DNA of 64,000 nucleotides, taken from Abscondita cerata (lineage: Eukaryota; Arthropoda; Insecta; Coleoptera; Lampyridae). The notes below the pieces were generated by a model, which saw nothing but the letters and a program-made list of their open reading frames with translations, searched no databases and was not told where the DNA came from. Position numbers and translations under genes: made by a program. The stretch is from the NCBI GenBank assembly GCA_030710515.1, contig JALBCR010001676.1, forward strand, positions 1 to 64,000. The letters are read 5' to 3'. Below are positions 1 through 13,809 of this stretch, in pieces. Positions within the stretch are counted from its first letter, which is position 1; each line of letters starts with the position of its first letter.

Positions 1-3000
1 AACCACACGTATATTTATGTAACACACAACCTCAACATTGTTTTTTAAATAAAGTAAGTTTACGATTTCACACGATATAATAGTAGAGTGATATAGCGAG
101 ATCTTTGTCGTTGATTAAGTAGTATGAAATTGAGTGTAAGGAAATTTTGACCGATCTTTTCTAACGGTAATCTATTGATTTGTAACAAAGAAATTGAGAT
201 CGAGGACTAACAAAGAAAATTTGAATGGTGCGATAGACGTTAAGATTAGAATTTATTTCTTGCACAATGACTTTTTTTTACACTTAATGAGCTGTAATTG
301 GTTTCAAGTACACCGGAATCACGATAAAATTTCGTAATAATAGATAAACATTTATAACAATAAAGAATTAGATGATCGACAAACTTTTTTCTAAGTTATT
401 TACATAATAATGCGAGTATTGCTCAATTTGAAACTCGTGATATGCCTTTCGAAATTTTATAACTTAAAAAATGTGTCTTGCTTGTTTACGGTTTGCTTCA
501 TTTAGCGAATCGTTAAATTAAGTCGATTGTTTTGAAATTATCGTGAATATCTATGTTCAAAGATATGGAAGACCTCCACAGTATTTATATTGTTATTGTT
601 AGCATGTCAAAGTTTTGAACCATTTAGAAAAAGCGAAAATTTGCATCTAAGTAAGGTATTTATCGTTCGATCAACGAGAAAGTTTTTTTAATCGAATTTA
701 ATATTTGTGAGGCTTTTGTTTGAATTTATCGCAAAATCTTTCGATTTGCTCCATCACGTTTGATGAAGTTGTAGGATTCTCGGTCTCGTTTTCATTTTAT
801 GTATTATAATGGTACTATTATAAATGAAATTGTTGTTTTGATGTCAACGTAAATGATATAAAAAAACACAGTTCTGAATATATTCGTCTTTCTACTTAAG
901 GATATGATAGATATGAAACAATGTAATTAACTACTAATTTTATGATATACATTAGATATAAATGAGTAAAAAGGATTTGTATAGTAGTTAATAATTTTAA
1001 CCCCAAAAATAAAGTACCTGATTAACAGTCTTAACATTTAGAATTAATGAAAATAATTTTTTGGCAGTTGAAATCGTTGCTAAATATCCGATATTAAGTC
1101 CTCAATAAAGAACAGTCAAGGACATTTAATGAAACTGCAAGTAATAACTAATTGGTTTTTTCTATAAAAGGTTTTGTGAAAGAAATCAGACAATTACGCG
1201 TTACACTATCTATATTTATCGACCATTTAAATGCTCATTATCTTTATATAAAATTAAATATATATAATAAAAATTCTCAGATTTTGGTTGTAGTAGCTAA
1301 CACTTATCATTCGAATTGTGTTCAAATAATAGGTACTACACGAATATTCGTTGTTCAGTCTAGAAAATCAAAAGGTTAGAACTCTTAGTGAAAATGTTTA
1401 CTAATCTATCATGTTTCAAAATCATCAATTTAGGTGCATTTTACCTTGAAAAGATGATGTTGGAAATTAGCAATGCAAATTGCGGGGTTTCCTTACCAAT
1501 GATTATATTGGTGTCATACAGTAACTTAAAATATTAAATTACACATTTCTCAATTTGGGCAATGAACTTATTTTTGATTCACTTGTTCGGTAAATAATTT
1601 CGTGGTCCGTCGCTTCTGGCTTTGACATTCAACACTACTCTTATTATTCTTGTATATAGGTATGTAAAATGTTTGTTGATTTATCATGAATACTTTCTGC
1701 ATCATTACACACCATTTACATTTTTAAGGAATAGTATTGACTTTTTTTCACCATAGGACATTATCGAGTTTTTCATTTTTACAATACTAGACATGCTTGT
1801 TATAGTACTTATCGATTAAAACCTTGTATGGTTACGGTTTTATATAATGAACTTCTGTTTCAGAGCTTTTTCCATTCCGACAAGTTTTATTGTAATGCAT
1901 TCAGAGGGTAAAAGTTGAAACTGGTTTTTTAAGATTCGTATTAGATGCTTTTTTCACGCTCTAATAAACTGTTGGACCACCTTAAGTATTTTCCGTATTA
2001 TCAGTTATTTCTTGAGGTTCTAACAATCGGTTTGTTTCAATCTAAATTTCAAAAAATCATATTGGAATGTATGCTTTGGCTTAAAATATTCTGTGGTTTC
2101 GATAAGAAATCGTAAAACACTTAAAATTCGAAAGTAATGCTGGTTTATTTATAAATACATACATAATTAACATGGTCTAACCAGTTACTTTGCTACTATT
2201 TCTGGTTGTAAGTCGGTCACACAAAATTAAGCACAGGAGGGAGTAGATCGAAAGTTATATAAATGTTGAAAATAACAATGCATTTTAATTTTCAAGGCTG
2301 ATTTTTTGTTACGCTTGAAGATTTCTCCTTGTAATCATCGAAAATTACTGTTTTTTTTGTATTTACAGAGGAATAAAAAAATTCATATAGTAGTTGGTTT
2401 ATTAGTGAAAGTACGAATTCTTATGTAGCAAATAAAGGCTTTGAATAATTGTAACAGTTCTCTTTATACGCAATGTTACATAATTAATATCGTTAATCAT
2501 TTGTCGTTACAATATCTGGGCTCAAATTTCAAAGAAGTACGTACCGTAAATGGTACAACTGACGATTATCACAAGCTCGCCCGTCAATATTGCAATAATG
2601 ATATTAGTAGGTGGAGTAATTAGAAGTATAGTGCGTGGTACTAGTAGTATATTTTAAATGATATGTGGTTCCATTCTGAACTATTTCGTGCATGTATATT
2701 TCACTTGAAACGTAAGTGAGGCCATTCTTGTGTTAAAAGATTATTGGGTGTGGTTGTCAAATGACCTTCCATTCTCTATATCCTTATTCCTGTTGTTATT
2801 TTCTGAATTAATATTGGCCTCTAATTTCGCAACAAATCCCAGTTACAATCCTTGATCGCTTTTTTTCACACAAAAAAGTAGTGAAAGTGTGCAGTTTTAC
2901 TTTGTTGGCCAGGGTCCACTAGTTTTGATCCAGTTTGAATATATGGCTCTTAATTTCACTTCCACATTGTGAAATGAAATGATATAAATATTGTACGTGA

Positions 3001-6000
3001 CCAAGTCAATTTGATGTTACCAGCATTAGAGCAACCTTCAACCTTTGTCTGTCGAGGAATTGTAAATTAATAATAGTAAACCGCATTATTACAGTTGTTA
3101 TTTAACATAAAAATACAGTATGTTCTCATGAAAATGAAAGTTTACATAAAGAATAATTGTAAATGTTCGAACGTGCAACTATTAAAAATTGAATGAAACT
3201 TTTAATAGTTCTGTTGTAATTACTGTACTAAATACGAAAATATGCTTGTGATTTGCTATGGAATTACGGTATTACGTGCGTAAATAGTTAGCAACACCAC
3301 AAGGTCGCAAAATATTTATAAACAAATATTCCAATCAAAATGCCACTCAGCTCAATCACGATTCGAGTTTTTTCTCTAAAATCCAAAAAAGTTGATCGTG
3401 AACACAATAATAAAACGTAACGATATGATATACCGAGTACTTTTATTGTATAAATACGTACACAACGAAGGCGTTTGCTAATTGTAAGAACATATATTGT
3501 GTATTGATGATAAAGGCACGCCTATATAGTGAACTGTCAATGTATAAGTAATATATTGAATCTATAGATTAAATTATATTATGGCTGCCTACTCAGACTA
3601 TATTTTTAGATTAGAACATTATGAAGAAGGCGTAGGAGATTACCATGTTTAGCTTCATTGCCATTATTTGTTTCGAATTTTACATGATATTATTTGCGCT
3701 AGTCTGTAGCACCTTGAAGAGGTGGTTATTTACTTGGAACCGAAACGAGACAATGTGGGCAAAGATTATCAAAGAAATTCTATCAACAAAGACTTCTTGT
3801 AGTTTAAATCTTTGTCAAGAAACGAATTATACTATTTAGTTATACGAAAGTGTGTCCTTGCAGAAACAACTTTTTTGAAAAGTCATACTATTAATAAGAT
3901 TGTCTGGGTTTAAAAAATTCAAATTAAACTTTCTTTTCCATTTTTCTGAATTATAAAGAGTGATGTTTATTTGGACAGTCACACACTTTCGATTTATGCA
4001 TATTGCGAGTTTTAATATTAATTATGCGGTTTTAGAAAACATAAGTAATCACTTCTCAAACCACAATGTGTTATTAAAAGATGATTGATTTAACACGTTG
4101 CCTCACACAAAAATTACAACAGAAATTATCACAAGGGAACGAGTAATTTGCTCATTACGCCACTTATATGAATTTAAATTCTAGAAAAATGACTAAATTG
4201 GTTATTGTGTAGCAATTCACCATTGTGACGTCATTAGAACTTTCACACCAATCGACTATTTACCCGACACGGTATTATTATGTTGTTATACATTCGCAAT
4301 GATAATTTGGTTGCGATTTGTTTAAAAGCCTCTTTTAAATATCTGATTTTGTACAATGGAGAGCGCGCATTCGATTGGCGTATTTTCTCCACAACCTTCA
4401 CTTATTATTTATAGATTAAAAACGTGACCAAGACTAAGAAAACGTTATAATGCATCATTCCTTTTTACAATTTATCATACATTCAAGTTTTTCATCAACT
4501 GATATCGCTGACCGGACGTCTCATTTCAATGCAAAATTAATCCAACACCATGTAATAACAGTCGTTTAAAACAAAAAAATGTTTGCGGAAAAGTAGTGCA
4601 ATAAACACAACGCGGAAGTCTTCGTATCGTTGGAAAGGTTACATAATTATAATAATTTTTAATTATGTCTTAGTATATGTAACTTGACGTTCTATTGATA
4701 ATGTTTTGTTACATAAGTAATTTATTTTTACTCTGGACAAAGTTCGAGTTTATGGAGCGCACACTGTAAAAATTAAAAAAAATTAAATGTAGTTAATTGA
4801 CGGTGAATGCGCGATGTAATTGTTGCTATTGTTTTTTTTTTTCAAACCAATTTAGAAAATGCTAAAACAAATAGTGGATAATTTTACCATTTTACCTCAT
4901 TTAATGAATTAATTAACAAATTATACATTTGGTTGATATTTATATAAAAAAAGTTACATAACTATTTAGCGCCGCTTAAAAATCTTAATTTAGTATGTTA
5001 TCCTAAACGAGCACCAATTTTCACTAGACTATTAATAAATAATGCGGCAAATGTATAGACGACCTTTTTCTACGAGAAGACACTTCCGTATCCGTTCACA
5101 TTGACTGTGAGATTTATTACTCGTTACAGTATAAATTTAAATCACGTTACGGAATGAGAAAGTTGTCTACTTTCATTAGCCAAAACCTTTTTAAGAAACG
5201 ATTTGATAATTAATATTCGGTTGCGCAACTTTCGCGTCGATATTTCGGTAATTGTGTGTATGGTGTATAGGCAATAAAACGCAGATATGGTTATGTAGGT
5301 TACCGTATTAAACAATCGTAGAAAAGCCTGGCCAGATTGCAAGTATATGCGTTAAGAAAATTATAATTCGAATTCTTTTGAAGTGAAAGGACAAGTGAAA
5401 GCAGTGCATGTAATGCAATTTGGCAAAGTCGATAAATATATTATAAATAAATTTGGATTTATTGACAAGTACATGGTTAGAAGGGCCACTAAATTGAGGG
5501 CAGGGGCATAGATATGATCTAAACCATCGTTAGAGAAACTTGCATAACACGAGGTTAATGTTGTTCACTGTTAAATTCTTCTCGTTCTAAACGCCTCTGT
5601 GCAATTTATATAGTTTTATAGTTCAAGGATCAATCAAAAGTGCATAGATTTTCCTACCGCAATAGTGATGAAAAATATCTTAAATCAAAATAGCGGATGT
5701 GTCTCATGGTCAACCAATTACATTTTCCTTTAAAACAGAACGGCTAGGCTAATTATTTTTTCGAATTAATTAATAACGGGCACGCCTGTATAACCACCCA
5801 TACCAAATGACCTTTAAAGAACAAGTAGATCACGTTGTTAGATCGAACAAAACAAAGATAGGACAAGCGTCCATGCAATGGGAAAACAAATTGCATAAAA
5901 ATTGAAACTTGGCAATTTTTCGCATTCCTCAAAACAATTGGAATAGAATAGAAAACGCTTCGATTATTACCATAAATATGATTGTACAACGATTTGAAAT

Positions 6001-6758
6001 CTCGATTACTGAAATTCGCACAAATGTTGAAACACAGTAAATTTAACAATAACTTTTCAAAAAAAGCCACTAAAACATCCTTAGACTTTCCATTTTTTAA
6101 TCTGTAAGTGACCGTTAAAAAGCGGTGCATATACAGTTACATCAATCAACAAGAAAAATATTAAATGTAGTGTCGATACAAGAAGTAATTATATAATACC
6201 GCGCTAATAATAAATGCAGATCTAATTAGAGAATGTGTCTAATCCGTTAATTTTTATTCTGCAAGCACTTGGCCAATAAACCTTTATGGTAATAACAATC
6301 ATTTAATAACTTATTGAAATTATCTGAAAGTTCAAAACATCAACAGAGTGCAATGTTATTTTACTTTAATTAAGTATCTTGCCTGACCTCAATTTTTCAC
6401 CTTAAATTGTTACCTAATACACACGTATCTTGGGGTTACACACACAAGTTCAAATTTGAGAAGACGCATATACGGATAAAGCGCAACTTTCGGAATTTAA
6501 GTTTTCCTCTTAGTAATTGGTAAAGTGCTTAATATATTGTAAATGTCAGGGACCAAATTAAGAAAAGTCATCACGGCCATCTACTTTTTGATTTATGTTC
6601 CGCTTTAAATGATAGTAGAAGAAAAATTATCAGATTCGATTTTTGTCATTTGAAAATTGAAGCATAATCGAAAGTGTTATGCAGCGTATGTATGCAAGAC
6701 ATACTTACACATACTCTGTGAGCTAAGCTACTTGACTTAAGAATTAAGGAATACTTAC
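1..6758. other. AT-rich DNA with no convincing gene
   Basis: I read both strands and see only short chance ORFs (the longest 125 codons, minus, 5753-6130) without recognisable motifs. No transposon protein, RNA gene or long repeat is apparent. Because a minus-strand signal-peptide exon with a donor site ends at 6759, this stretch is probably the first intron, or introns, of that gene. One weak candidate for its next exon (2545-2640, minus) is described in the findings. Confidence 0.5.
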
Positions 6759-6804
6759 CGAAAGATGCCAGCATCAATATTACCATAACTTTAATAAATG
6801 CCAT
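6759..6804 (-). CDS. first coding exon of a secreted or membrane protein (signal peptide)
   Basis: On the minus strand an ATG at 6804-6802, in an ACTAAAA-ATG context, opens 15 codons reading MAFIKVMVILMLASF plus one further base. A consensus donor GTAAGTAT (6758-6751) follows at once. The peptide has a lysine near its start and a run of hydrophobic residues, as in a cleavable signal peptide, and stops being coding exactly at the donor. The rest of the protein would be encoded at lower coordinates or outside the window, so its function cannot be told. A GC-richer segment with an insect-type initiator lies about 140 bases upstream (6943-6948), a sensible leader length. I see the exon, the donor and the initiator directly; that they form one gene is inference. 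Confidence 0.5.
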
Positions 6805-6939
6805 TTTTAGTAATCCTCAATAATCACACGCAGGAGCTAAAACCACATTTCGTTTAATAAATTTTATTAGAGCGACAATCTCCTCGAGCGTAATAACGAG
6901 AAATACGCGGCGGCAAATGTAGGGGAAACTCGTGCTCAC

Positions 6940-6952
6940 GCTGACTGAATCG
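6940..6952 (-). promoter_or_regulatory. candidate initiator (TCAGTC) of the signal-peptide gene
   Basis: The minus strand reads ATTCAGTCAG, matching the arthropod initiator TCAGTY with +1 at about 6946. It lies in a locally GC-richer patch (about 6880-6970) and would give a 5' leader of about 142 nt to the ATG at 6804. There is no TATA box 25-35 bases upstream and no clear DPE at +28. The call rests on position and the initiator match only. Confidence 0.3.
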
Positions 6953-6989
6953 CAACGTAACCAAGACGGTTTCTTAAGTGAAATGTATC

Positions 6990-8540
6990 AGTGGGGCATT
7001 TAGAGAAAACTAAACCCCACTTTGTGGTATTTTCCCTTGTTGTACCTATACATTCACTATGGAAAACCTTGAGTTAGAACACCTAGGGGTCTAAGGTTTC
7101 CAACGAGCCCGCGGACCTTGTAGGCAACATTCTTCTTTCCAAAGCACCAACTTTTACATCTTATATACGTATAGGGTTGTTCGAATTTAGTGTTTCCTGT
7201 CTATTTGAAAAAAAAAACTTTTAAATTTTAACTGTGAAGAGATAATTTGTTATTTGGTAACATAAAATTATAAAAGATGTATTGCTGACATAATAAGCTC
7301 CCGGATCGTGGAAATTTGATTGCGCGGGAGTTTCACACGTAACTATAACAGTATTCTATCTACACCAAGAAATGTTGTATAACAATGAATAAAGAAAGTA
7401 TTTTATAATTTAAATAAGTTATTTACTATTGATGTATGTAAATACGGGAGACTGGGTAATCAAATTTGGTACCTGAGAAAGTTTAAAGTTTGTTACGTAA
7501 TGCGTTAAATGTATATCACCTCAAATTTGACTGCTTGTCACATTCCTAAAGTCAAATGAATGAAAAGCATTCAATGGCAGTCATGCACGAAAGTGCTACA
7601 ACTATATTATCTTTTAATCAGATTAGCGTCATTGCTCCCTTTTCCCTGACCTGTAGGTCAGAATACCAAATATTTCATTTCATTGTTTAAGCGTGTGTTT
7701 ACAATACTTTTAAACATTATATATGTGATGTAAGTGTAAGATATGACGGATTACTTAGTAGTATTTGCTTTAAGTTTTAGTAAACCACCAAGCCAACCCT
7801 CGTCCAGTTTTGTAAAATGACTTTACTGATTAAGTCACATTTACAAATGACAACCGGAACATATTTATACTGAAAAACGTATACTTCTTCCTAGTACATG
7901 GGAATGATGAAAAACAATAAAATCAGAATAAGAAGTAAACATAATAAACAAAATAAAAACAAAAAAAAAATGTTTGGCTTCAGACGCTTTTGGTGATTTA
8001 GCCAAATTTTTCTTTTGGAATCAAAACATTTTTATCGTAAAATCTGCAACAAAGTTTTTATCAATCCACCACCATTGGTATATTTTTTCCATCCTCCAAT
8101 TTCATAAAACGTAACCATAGGTCTTCAAGATTTAAGTATATAAAATACTTCAGTTTATCTTTTAGATAGTTTTTCTTCGAATTCACTATTGGATGGGATA
8201 ATAAAAACAAGAAACTAACCAAAAAGAGTAGAAATAAAGAGAAAACTTCTCCACTCGTCTAATTATACTTCTGCCAGGTAACTCGTGGTAATTTTTTTTA
8301 TAAATTCATTAGGTAAATAATAATAAAAATAAAATATTACTTTTATAAAGAATTTAATTCTCTATGAAAGTACATTTCATTAGAAATGTAATTCTGTTTA
8401 AATTTTGCCAGCCCACGGCTTTTTTAATTTTCGAGCTAGCCACAATTATTTCTTCTTCTTGAATAAGTTTCAATAAAAATAAAAGATTTAAAGATTTAAT
8501 ATGTCAGTAGGTAGATAATTAAAATATTCAAAGGTTGTTC
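6990..8540. other. intergenic, no gene seen
   Basis: AT-rich sequence with no coding signature. A short GC-rich stretch lies at 7100-7130, and a small inverted pair, GCTCCCG against CGGGAG, at 7297-7330. Nothing else is supported. Confidence 0.4.
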
Positions 8541-9490
8541 GATATTAAAGGAACACCCCAAAATACAGTGTGACCCAAATATACAGGATGGCCCACCACA
8601 TTCGCCTCGGATATTCTACGAGAAATGAAAAGGGTTGGAAAATAATTTTTAGCGCAGTCATATGTGAGTTCTTGAGGAACATATTTCAAATTATTTTTGA
8701 ATATACAGGGTAGCACAAAAATAAAGTACATATAAAAGTTATATTTTTTCTTATGAAACATCTTATACTTTTTTATACTTTTAGATACTATAGACCAAAT
8801 AAAGGTAAGTTTCTGTTACACTACCTATACCTAAACTGATCTGAGAAATTTTGAGAAATATAAAACACATAATGTAATTTAAAAATTGCTTACACCCTGT
8901 AACATGGAACGAGCTGTTCATAATTAATTGTACTGGTTAGCTCAAAGGTTAAGGTATACTACCATATAAGAGTTTTGTTTCAAAATTATACAGAGTAGTG
9001 GAAAAAAATTTTCCAAAGTTTAGGCACATATTTTATTGAATAACTTCTTAAACTTAAATGAAACACCCCATATTTTGTGGCTTATTTCGACGTAGAACTA
9101 GATTCCCTTTAAAACTACTATAATAGAAACAATACAGCTAGATGTCAATGCAGGTGTTCAAATAAACCACCATTCTGCTTCATACAAAATGCCAACCGGT
9201 TTTGTATAGACAATAAAACTTCACTTATTAACCAAAACGCTGCAAAAATTATATTTTTCATGTGTTCTGTTGTCGTGGGTTTGACTCTATGTGATATATT
9301 CTGCTGGTTAGTGTCAAACAAAAATGTACAACAATTACAATATAGACAATTGCACTGTCATTATAATTAATTGTCATTTCAGTTACTCTTCATAATCCAA
9401 GTATATAACCATCCAGAATTTACCATATAAACTGCATATCAGTGGAAAGCTTATAAATACTTACAGGGTGTTTCACGGACCTATTTAAAT
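8541..9490. repeat. cluster of CAGGGTG/CACCCC-type transposon termini
   Basis: Several short motifs match the ends of the TA-flanked elements found elsewhere in the window: AACACCCC at 8552, TACAGGATGGCCC at 8582, TACAGGGTAGC near 8704, AACACCCC at 9062 and TACAGGGTGTTTC near 9464. The stretch 8582-9070 could be one element with degenerate ends, and 9464 would start another. No transposase is encoded here. Element boundaries are uncertain because the paired termini have diverged. Confidence 0.35.
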
Positions 9491-9499
9491 AGACTGGCA

Positions 9500-10440
9500 G
9501 CGTATATGAGATGCGCAAGCATAAAATGCGGCAAAACCAATAAATTAGGTTTACGCATGCATTAAGCATGCGCAGAAGGGATTCATGTGATTTTAGCATT
9601 TACCGTATTTAATTTTACGATATCCAAAAACTCTCTATTATTAAATAAAAATACGAACTTGTTTAGTTGTATTTGGGACAGCAACAACAAGAAAGAAAAC
9701 GAAAATCTTAAATTTTTTAAGTTAGCATTTCTTCATGTTATCATTGAGACATTAAAGACAAAGTTTATAAGAATGCATGTATTTGTTCAAGACACTTTCT
9801 TGAAGAAGTTTTATTATTATAAATTACAAACGAAGCTTTAAGGAAGATGCTGTACCCACAACCAATTTAAAGCCATTGGTGAAAATCCAATTATTTTCGG
9901 AAATTAAAAGTTATGTAATTGTTTTTCTAAATCATTGAGTGTTTAATTTTATTGTAAAGTGTGTTTGAAAACAGTCACAAAAACGTTTAATTTCTAAAGA
10001 AAGATTTCCCTTACTCCTTACTTGAATGATTTCTATAATACATTTTTTTAGTTTCTCATTAACAGTTTGAAGTTTACAATAATTTCGGATACGTGACTAC
10101 GGCTGAAATGTAGATAAGTAAGTACGTATTTTGTATCTACAGAAATAATGAATATTATGTATAAAACTAGTAGATACCTACTTTATTTTGATCTTCACTA
10201 TTAAAATTGCACTTTATCAACTGTTAATTGATGTTAAAATGCAATTTTATTTTTTCGATAAAATAGTCAAAATATATCGCCACTGTTGATGTCTTGCGCC
10301 AGTCATATATAGATAGATGATGATGCGTCCTATGCACACTTGAGTAATGAGTTAGTTTGTTCGCTACTTTCAAAGTGAAAACGTCTGTATTAGTAAACGT
10401 AATTTTTAAATTGTGCATTGAGTTATTGGTATAACTTTGA
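9500..10440. other. intergenic, no gene seen
   Basis: The one longer plus ORF here (9587-9841, 84 codons) has low-complexity composition and no motif. I see nothing else. Confidence 0.4.
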
Positions 10441-10445
10441 TAAAG

Positions 10446-12359
10446 ATGTCTGAAACAATTAAAAAAAACGTAAAGTTTCCGAAGAACATTGGAATTTTCA
10501 GGACTCTTGGATATATAAATACTTTTTATCTTACACCAGCAGTTTCTGATGAATTTTAGTCACTAATTTTAGTGACTAAAATGAGGCTTTTATTCACGAA
10601 TGACTAAAATGTTTAAAAAGGCAAATATTATTGTCCCACACGTGTGCTATAGCACACTCGTAGTTCAAAATTCTCACACGCATTTATAATGATGCATTTC
10701 TCTCACTTATAATGTAATTTACTATTTCATTAAATTTAACAGGAAACCAACTTGTTTCATTTGTCGGGAATCCGTGGCTGTTTATAAAGAATTTAATATT
10801 CAGAAACATTATGAAATAAAACATAAGTCAAAATATGGAAGCATCAAAGATAAAGCTCGCAAATCTCAGTTACAGTTATTAAAAAAGAAATTCGCTGACG
10901 AGACAAGTGTTGTCAAAAGTATGTTTTCGCGACAAGTAAAAGGAAAGCTGTTGAAGAAATCGCTCCTGAGAAATGTTCTGCATTCAAACAAATAAGTCTA
11001 TCTCGACCCACCATCACTTGTCGCATAGAAGACATCGGCCAACATTTACAAGACCAGTTGCAAACAAAAGCAGAACAGTTATTCTTTTTTTCTCTGGCTT
11101 TGGAGGAAAGCACGGACATTCGTGATACAGCGCAATTACTCATTTTTGTTCGAGGAATAGATCGAGAATTTACAATAACTGAAGAGCTTGCATCTTTACA
11201 GAGCATGAAAGGCCGCACATCTGCAGATGACCTTTTGAATAAGTTTGGAGTGCTTAGGAAAGTCACATTTAAATTGGAAATATTTTTGCGGACTAACAAC
11301 AGACGGCGCACCAAGCATGATCGGTTCAAGAAATGGACTAGTCACAAAAGACCCAAAATTTGGAACAGCCAATGCCTGTTCATTGCATTATTTATCAGCA
11401 GGCGTTATGTTGTAAAACACTCGAAATGAACCACGTCATGAATGTCGTTAGAGACATTGTAAATTTTATTCGTTCCCGTGGCTTGAACCATCGGTAATTT
11501 TAGGCATTTTTGGAAGAAGTCTGGAGTGAATTATCCGATGTTCTTTACCACAACCAGGTACGTTAGTTAAGCCGAGCCCAAGTTTTATCGCGCTTTTTTA
11601 ATCTTCTCGCAGAGATAGAGATTTTTATGACAGAGAAAGGAAAAACATTCCCTGAACTTTCTGATTCATTCTGGCTTTGGGACTTACCCTTTTTGACTGA
11701 CATATCCAGCCACTACAATGATTTAAATTTAAAACTGCAGACACAGGATAAATTCATATTTGAACTCTTAAATGACGTCTCTAGTTTTTGAACAGAAACT
11801 AAATCTTTTTACCAGACAAATAGAAAATAAAAATGTTGTACACTTTAATTGCTGTAAAAAATTGCAAGAAAAGCTTTCTTCAGATTTCTCAACTGCCAAA
11901 TTTTTGGACTTGTTGGAAACACCTGAATTTCAAACACGTTTTAAGAAACTTAAAGAGCAAAGTATGATGTTTCAATGGATTGAGAATCCTTTCCAGATGG
12001 ATGAAGCTGCAGTTCAGGAAAATTTTCAAATGGACATAATAGAGTTAAAAACTAATACTTCACTTAAGGACTTGTACGACGAAAATCGAAAAAAATTGCA
12101 AAACTTTTACAAAAATCTTAACGACGACAGTTTTCCCGAAATAAAATATTGGCTCGATGTGTTTTTTCAATGTTTGGATAGACATATTTGTGTGAGCAAA
12201 CATTTTCAAGAATGAAATGCATCAAAAGCAAAGAAAGATCTCGCCTTACATATGATCATTTTCATTATTTATTAAAGGCCGCCACTACAAAGTTTGAAGC
12301 TGACATCAAGACGCTGGCGCTACAAAAACAACCTTCAAGATACAAGGAGATTGGATAAA
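10446..12359 (+). pseudogene. hAT-type transposase relic (GTF2IRD2/ZBED-like family)
   Basis: Pieces of one transposase occur in order in different frames. They are an N-terminus starting KRKVSEEHWNFQDSW (from about 10466); a BED-like zinc-binding segment CFICRESVAVYKEF...HYEIKH (10755-10830); the catalytic-region start LALEESTDIRDTAQLLIF (about 11090-11150); a block reading HCIIYQQALC...MNHVMNVV...FIRSRGLNHR (about 11370-11490); and the hAT C-terminal dimerisation motif TFSRMKCIKSKERSRLT followed by a stop at 12359. This order is that of the GTF2IRD2/ZBED-like hAT proteins of animals. The copy is dead: at least four frame changes, a ~200-bp interruption at 10535-10742, and loss of part of the catalytic core near 11300-11370. 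I did not find its terminal inverted repeats. Confidence 0.8.
10535..10742. repeat. insertion or unspliced segment interrupting the hAT relic, with a perfect palindrome
   Basis: This segment separates the N-terminal block from the zinc-binding block of the hAT relic. It contains a palindrome, TTTTAGTCACTAA / TTAGTGACTAAAA, with a 2-base centre (10553-10580), and later TCACACGC/CACGTGTG-type elements. The right edge ends in AACAG before coding resumes, so an intron is possible, but no good donor is visible on the left. A small insertion is equally likely. Confidence 0.35.
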
Positions 12360-13059
12360 TTCACCCATTCAGTGTCGAAGTATAGAGACTTTTCTTGAAT
12401 ATTGAAAAATTACTATCTTGTTCTGCTTTAAAAATGACAATGAAAAAATTGTTTATTTCTATCTGTCTGCAAAAATAATAAAGAAATTAAATAGAAACTA
12501 ACATCCCAAAAAATACTATTTCAAAAAATGTTGAAATCGGTTCAAGATAAATAGGTATAGGCTTTCGCAGCCTGTTTGTGAACTCCGTATCTTTTAGATT
12601 CGGGCCTGAAGACCGTCGTTGAGTGGAATTCGGATGTTACTAGTTCTGTTATGAACTTACTAGCCTATCCTACCAATGCGACAGCACTCCGCAATATACT
12701 TAACACTGGCCGAGTACTGGGTATGCTTGTTCCCCTCTCCTAGCAACGTGAACAGAGAACCGAGGTGATAAGAAAAATATAAGTTAAGATTATTATATCC
12801 CCCCGTATCCAAGATTCCAATGCTATCCACTTCTTATCTTGGGCACACTAATTATACAGTGTGTAAAAAACAAATATTTATTTAAATTAAAAGGTTTTTA
12901 AAAGTTTACTCTGTTACACGTGTGTTAGTTAAAGTTCTCCTTTTATTCACTATTACTTAAGAATTTTTATTATTGACGGCAAATGTTTTTTGTTTACGGT
13001 GTATTAATCAAAAGTTTTCAATTTTTGGCTCCTGATACTTTATAGCCTCGGAAAAAGCT
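12360..13059. other. non-coding, with a GC-richer patch
   Basis: The hAT relic's tail is followed by a distinctly GC-richer block (about 12555-12775) that stands out from the AT-rich surroundings. It has no open frame of useful length. It may be the 3' part of an unrecognised repeat. Confidence 0.3.
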
Positions 13060-13808
13060 CACTAAACAAGGAACATTAAAACAATGTTTTGTAACATTTG
13101 AACTAAGTAACAAAATTAACATTTCATTTTTAACATTTGTTCTAAATCACATCAACATTGTTTATGAAAAGAATATTTGAACATGGAAATAACATTATAA
13201 AAATATAATAACTTGAACATGCGCAGAACTCCACATCGTTCCTACACTAACAAACTTGTGAAAGAGTATCACAAGCGTGCAGTAACATAAAACATTTCGC
13301 TCGACAAATAAAAAAAAATGTGTAACAGCGTTACATTACAACTAAAAAAATTTTGAGAGAAACTGTGCAAAAAACCAACAAGTTTTCTGGGAAAATCTAT
13401 GTAGGTCAACTGCCCTTTTATTTTGACAGATTATGTTCAAAATCGGATCTGTGCTATTATAAATAAGATTCATATGCAAAATTTCATTAAAACCGAACCG
13501 GTGGTTTTCTTGATTATCTCCTCCCAGCGGTTTGTCCACCAGGCAAAAATATTTTTCATTTCTCCATTATAATGCATATACTAGCCTTAATTAGTCAGAA
13601 TAAGTGATAAAATAGAGATGTTAAAATTTTCGGTTTGGAAACTGTTGCGTAACATTACTTTTTTAATGTAACAATTGTTAACATTTTTTACCTTGATATA
13701 ATCTGTTATATCAACATTTAATAAACGTTGAACTGCTTTAAATGGAAACGTTGCAATGTAACATTGTTATGTTAAAGTTTCGTTTATGTAATGTTTTTAT
13801 GTTTAGTG
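13060..13808. mobile_element. MITE-like element with imperfect inverted ends (CACTAAACA...)
   Basis: The left end reads CACTAAACAAGGAACATT. The right end, on the other strand, reads CACTAAACATAAAAACATT, giving about 19 bp of terminal inverted repeat with a few mismatches. The interior is rich in AACATT/AATGTT words on both strands and has no ORF over 65 codons, fitting a non-autonomous DNA element of 749 bp. No clear target-site duplication is visible, so the superfamily is not assigned. Confidence 0.45.
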
Positions 13809-13809
13809 G

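Noticed and set aside
3581..3840. Short ORFs MAAYSDYIF... and the following hydrophobic frame as a receptor exon
   Set aside because: No donor or acceptor at the edges, and the hydrophobic run is explained by T-rich DNA.
5753..6130. 125-codon minus ORF
   Set aside because: Composition follows the AT-rich background, with no motif, splice site or promoter; likely chance.
9587..9841. 84-codon plus ORF
   Set aside because: Phe/Lys/Asn-rich low-complexity text, no known motif and no clear start context.
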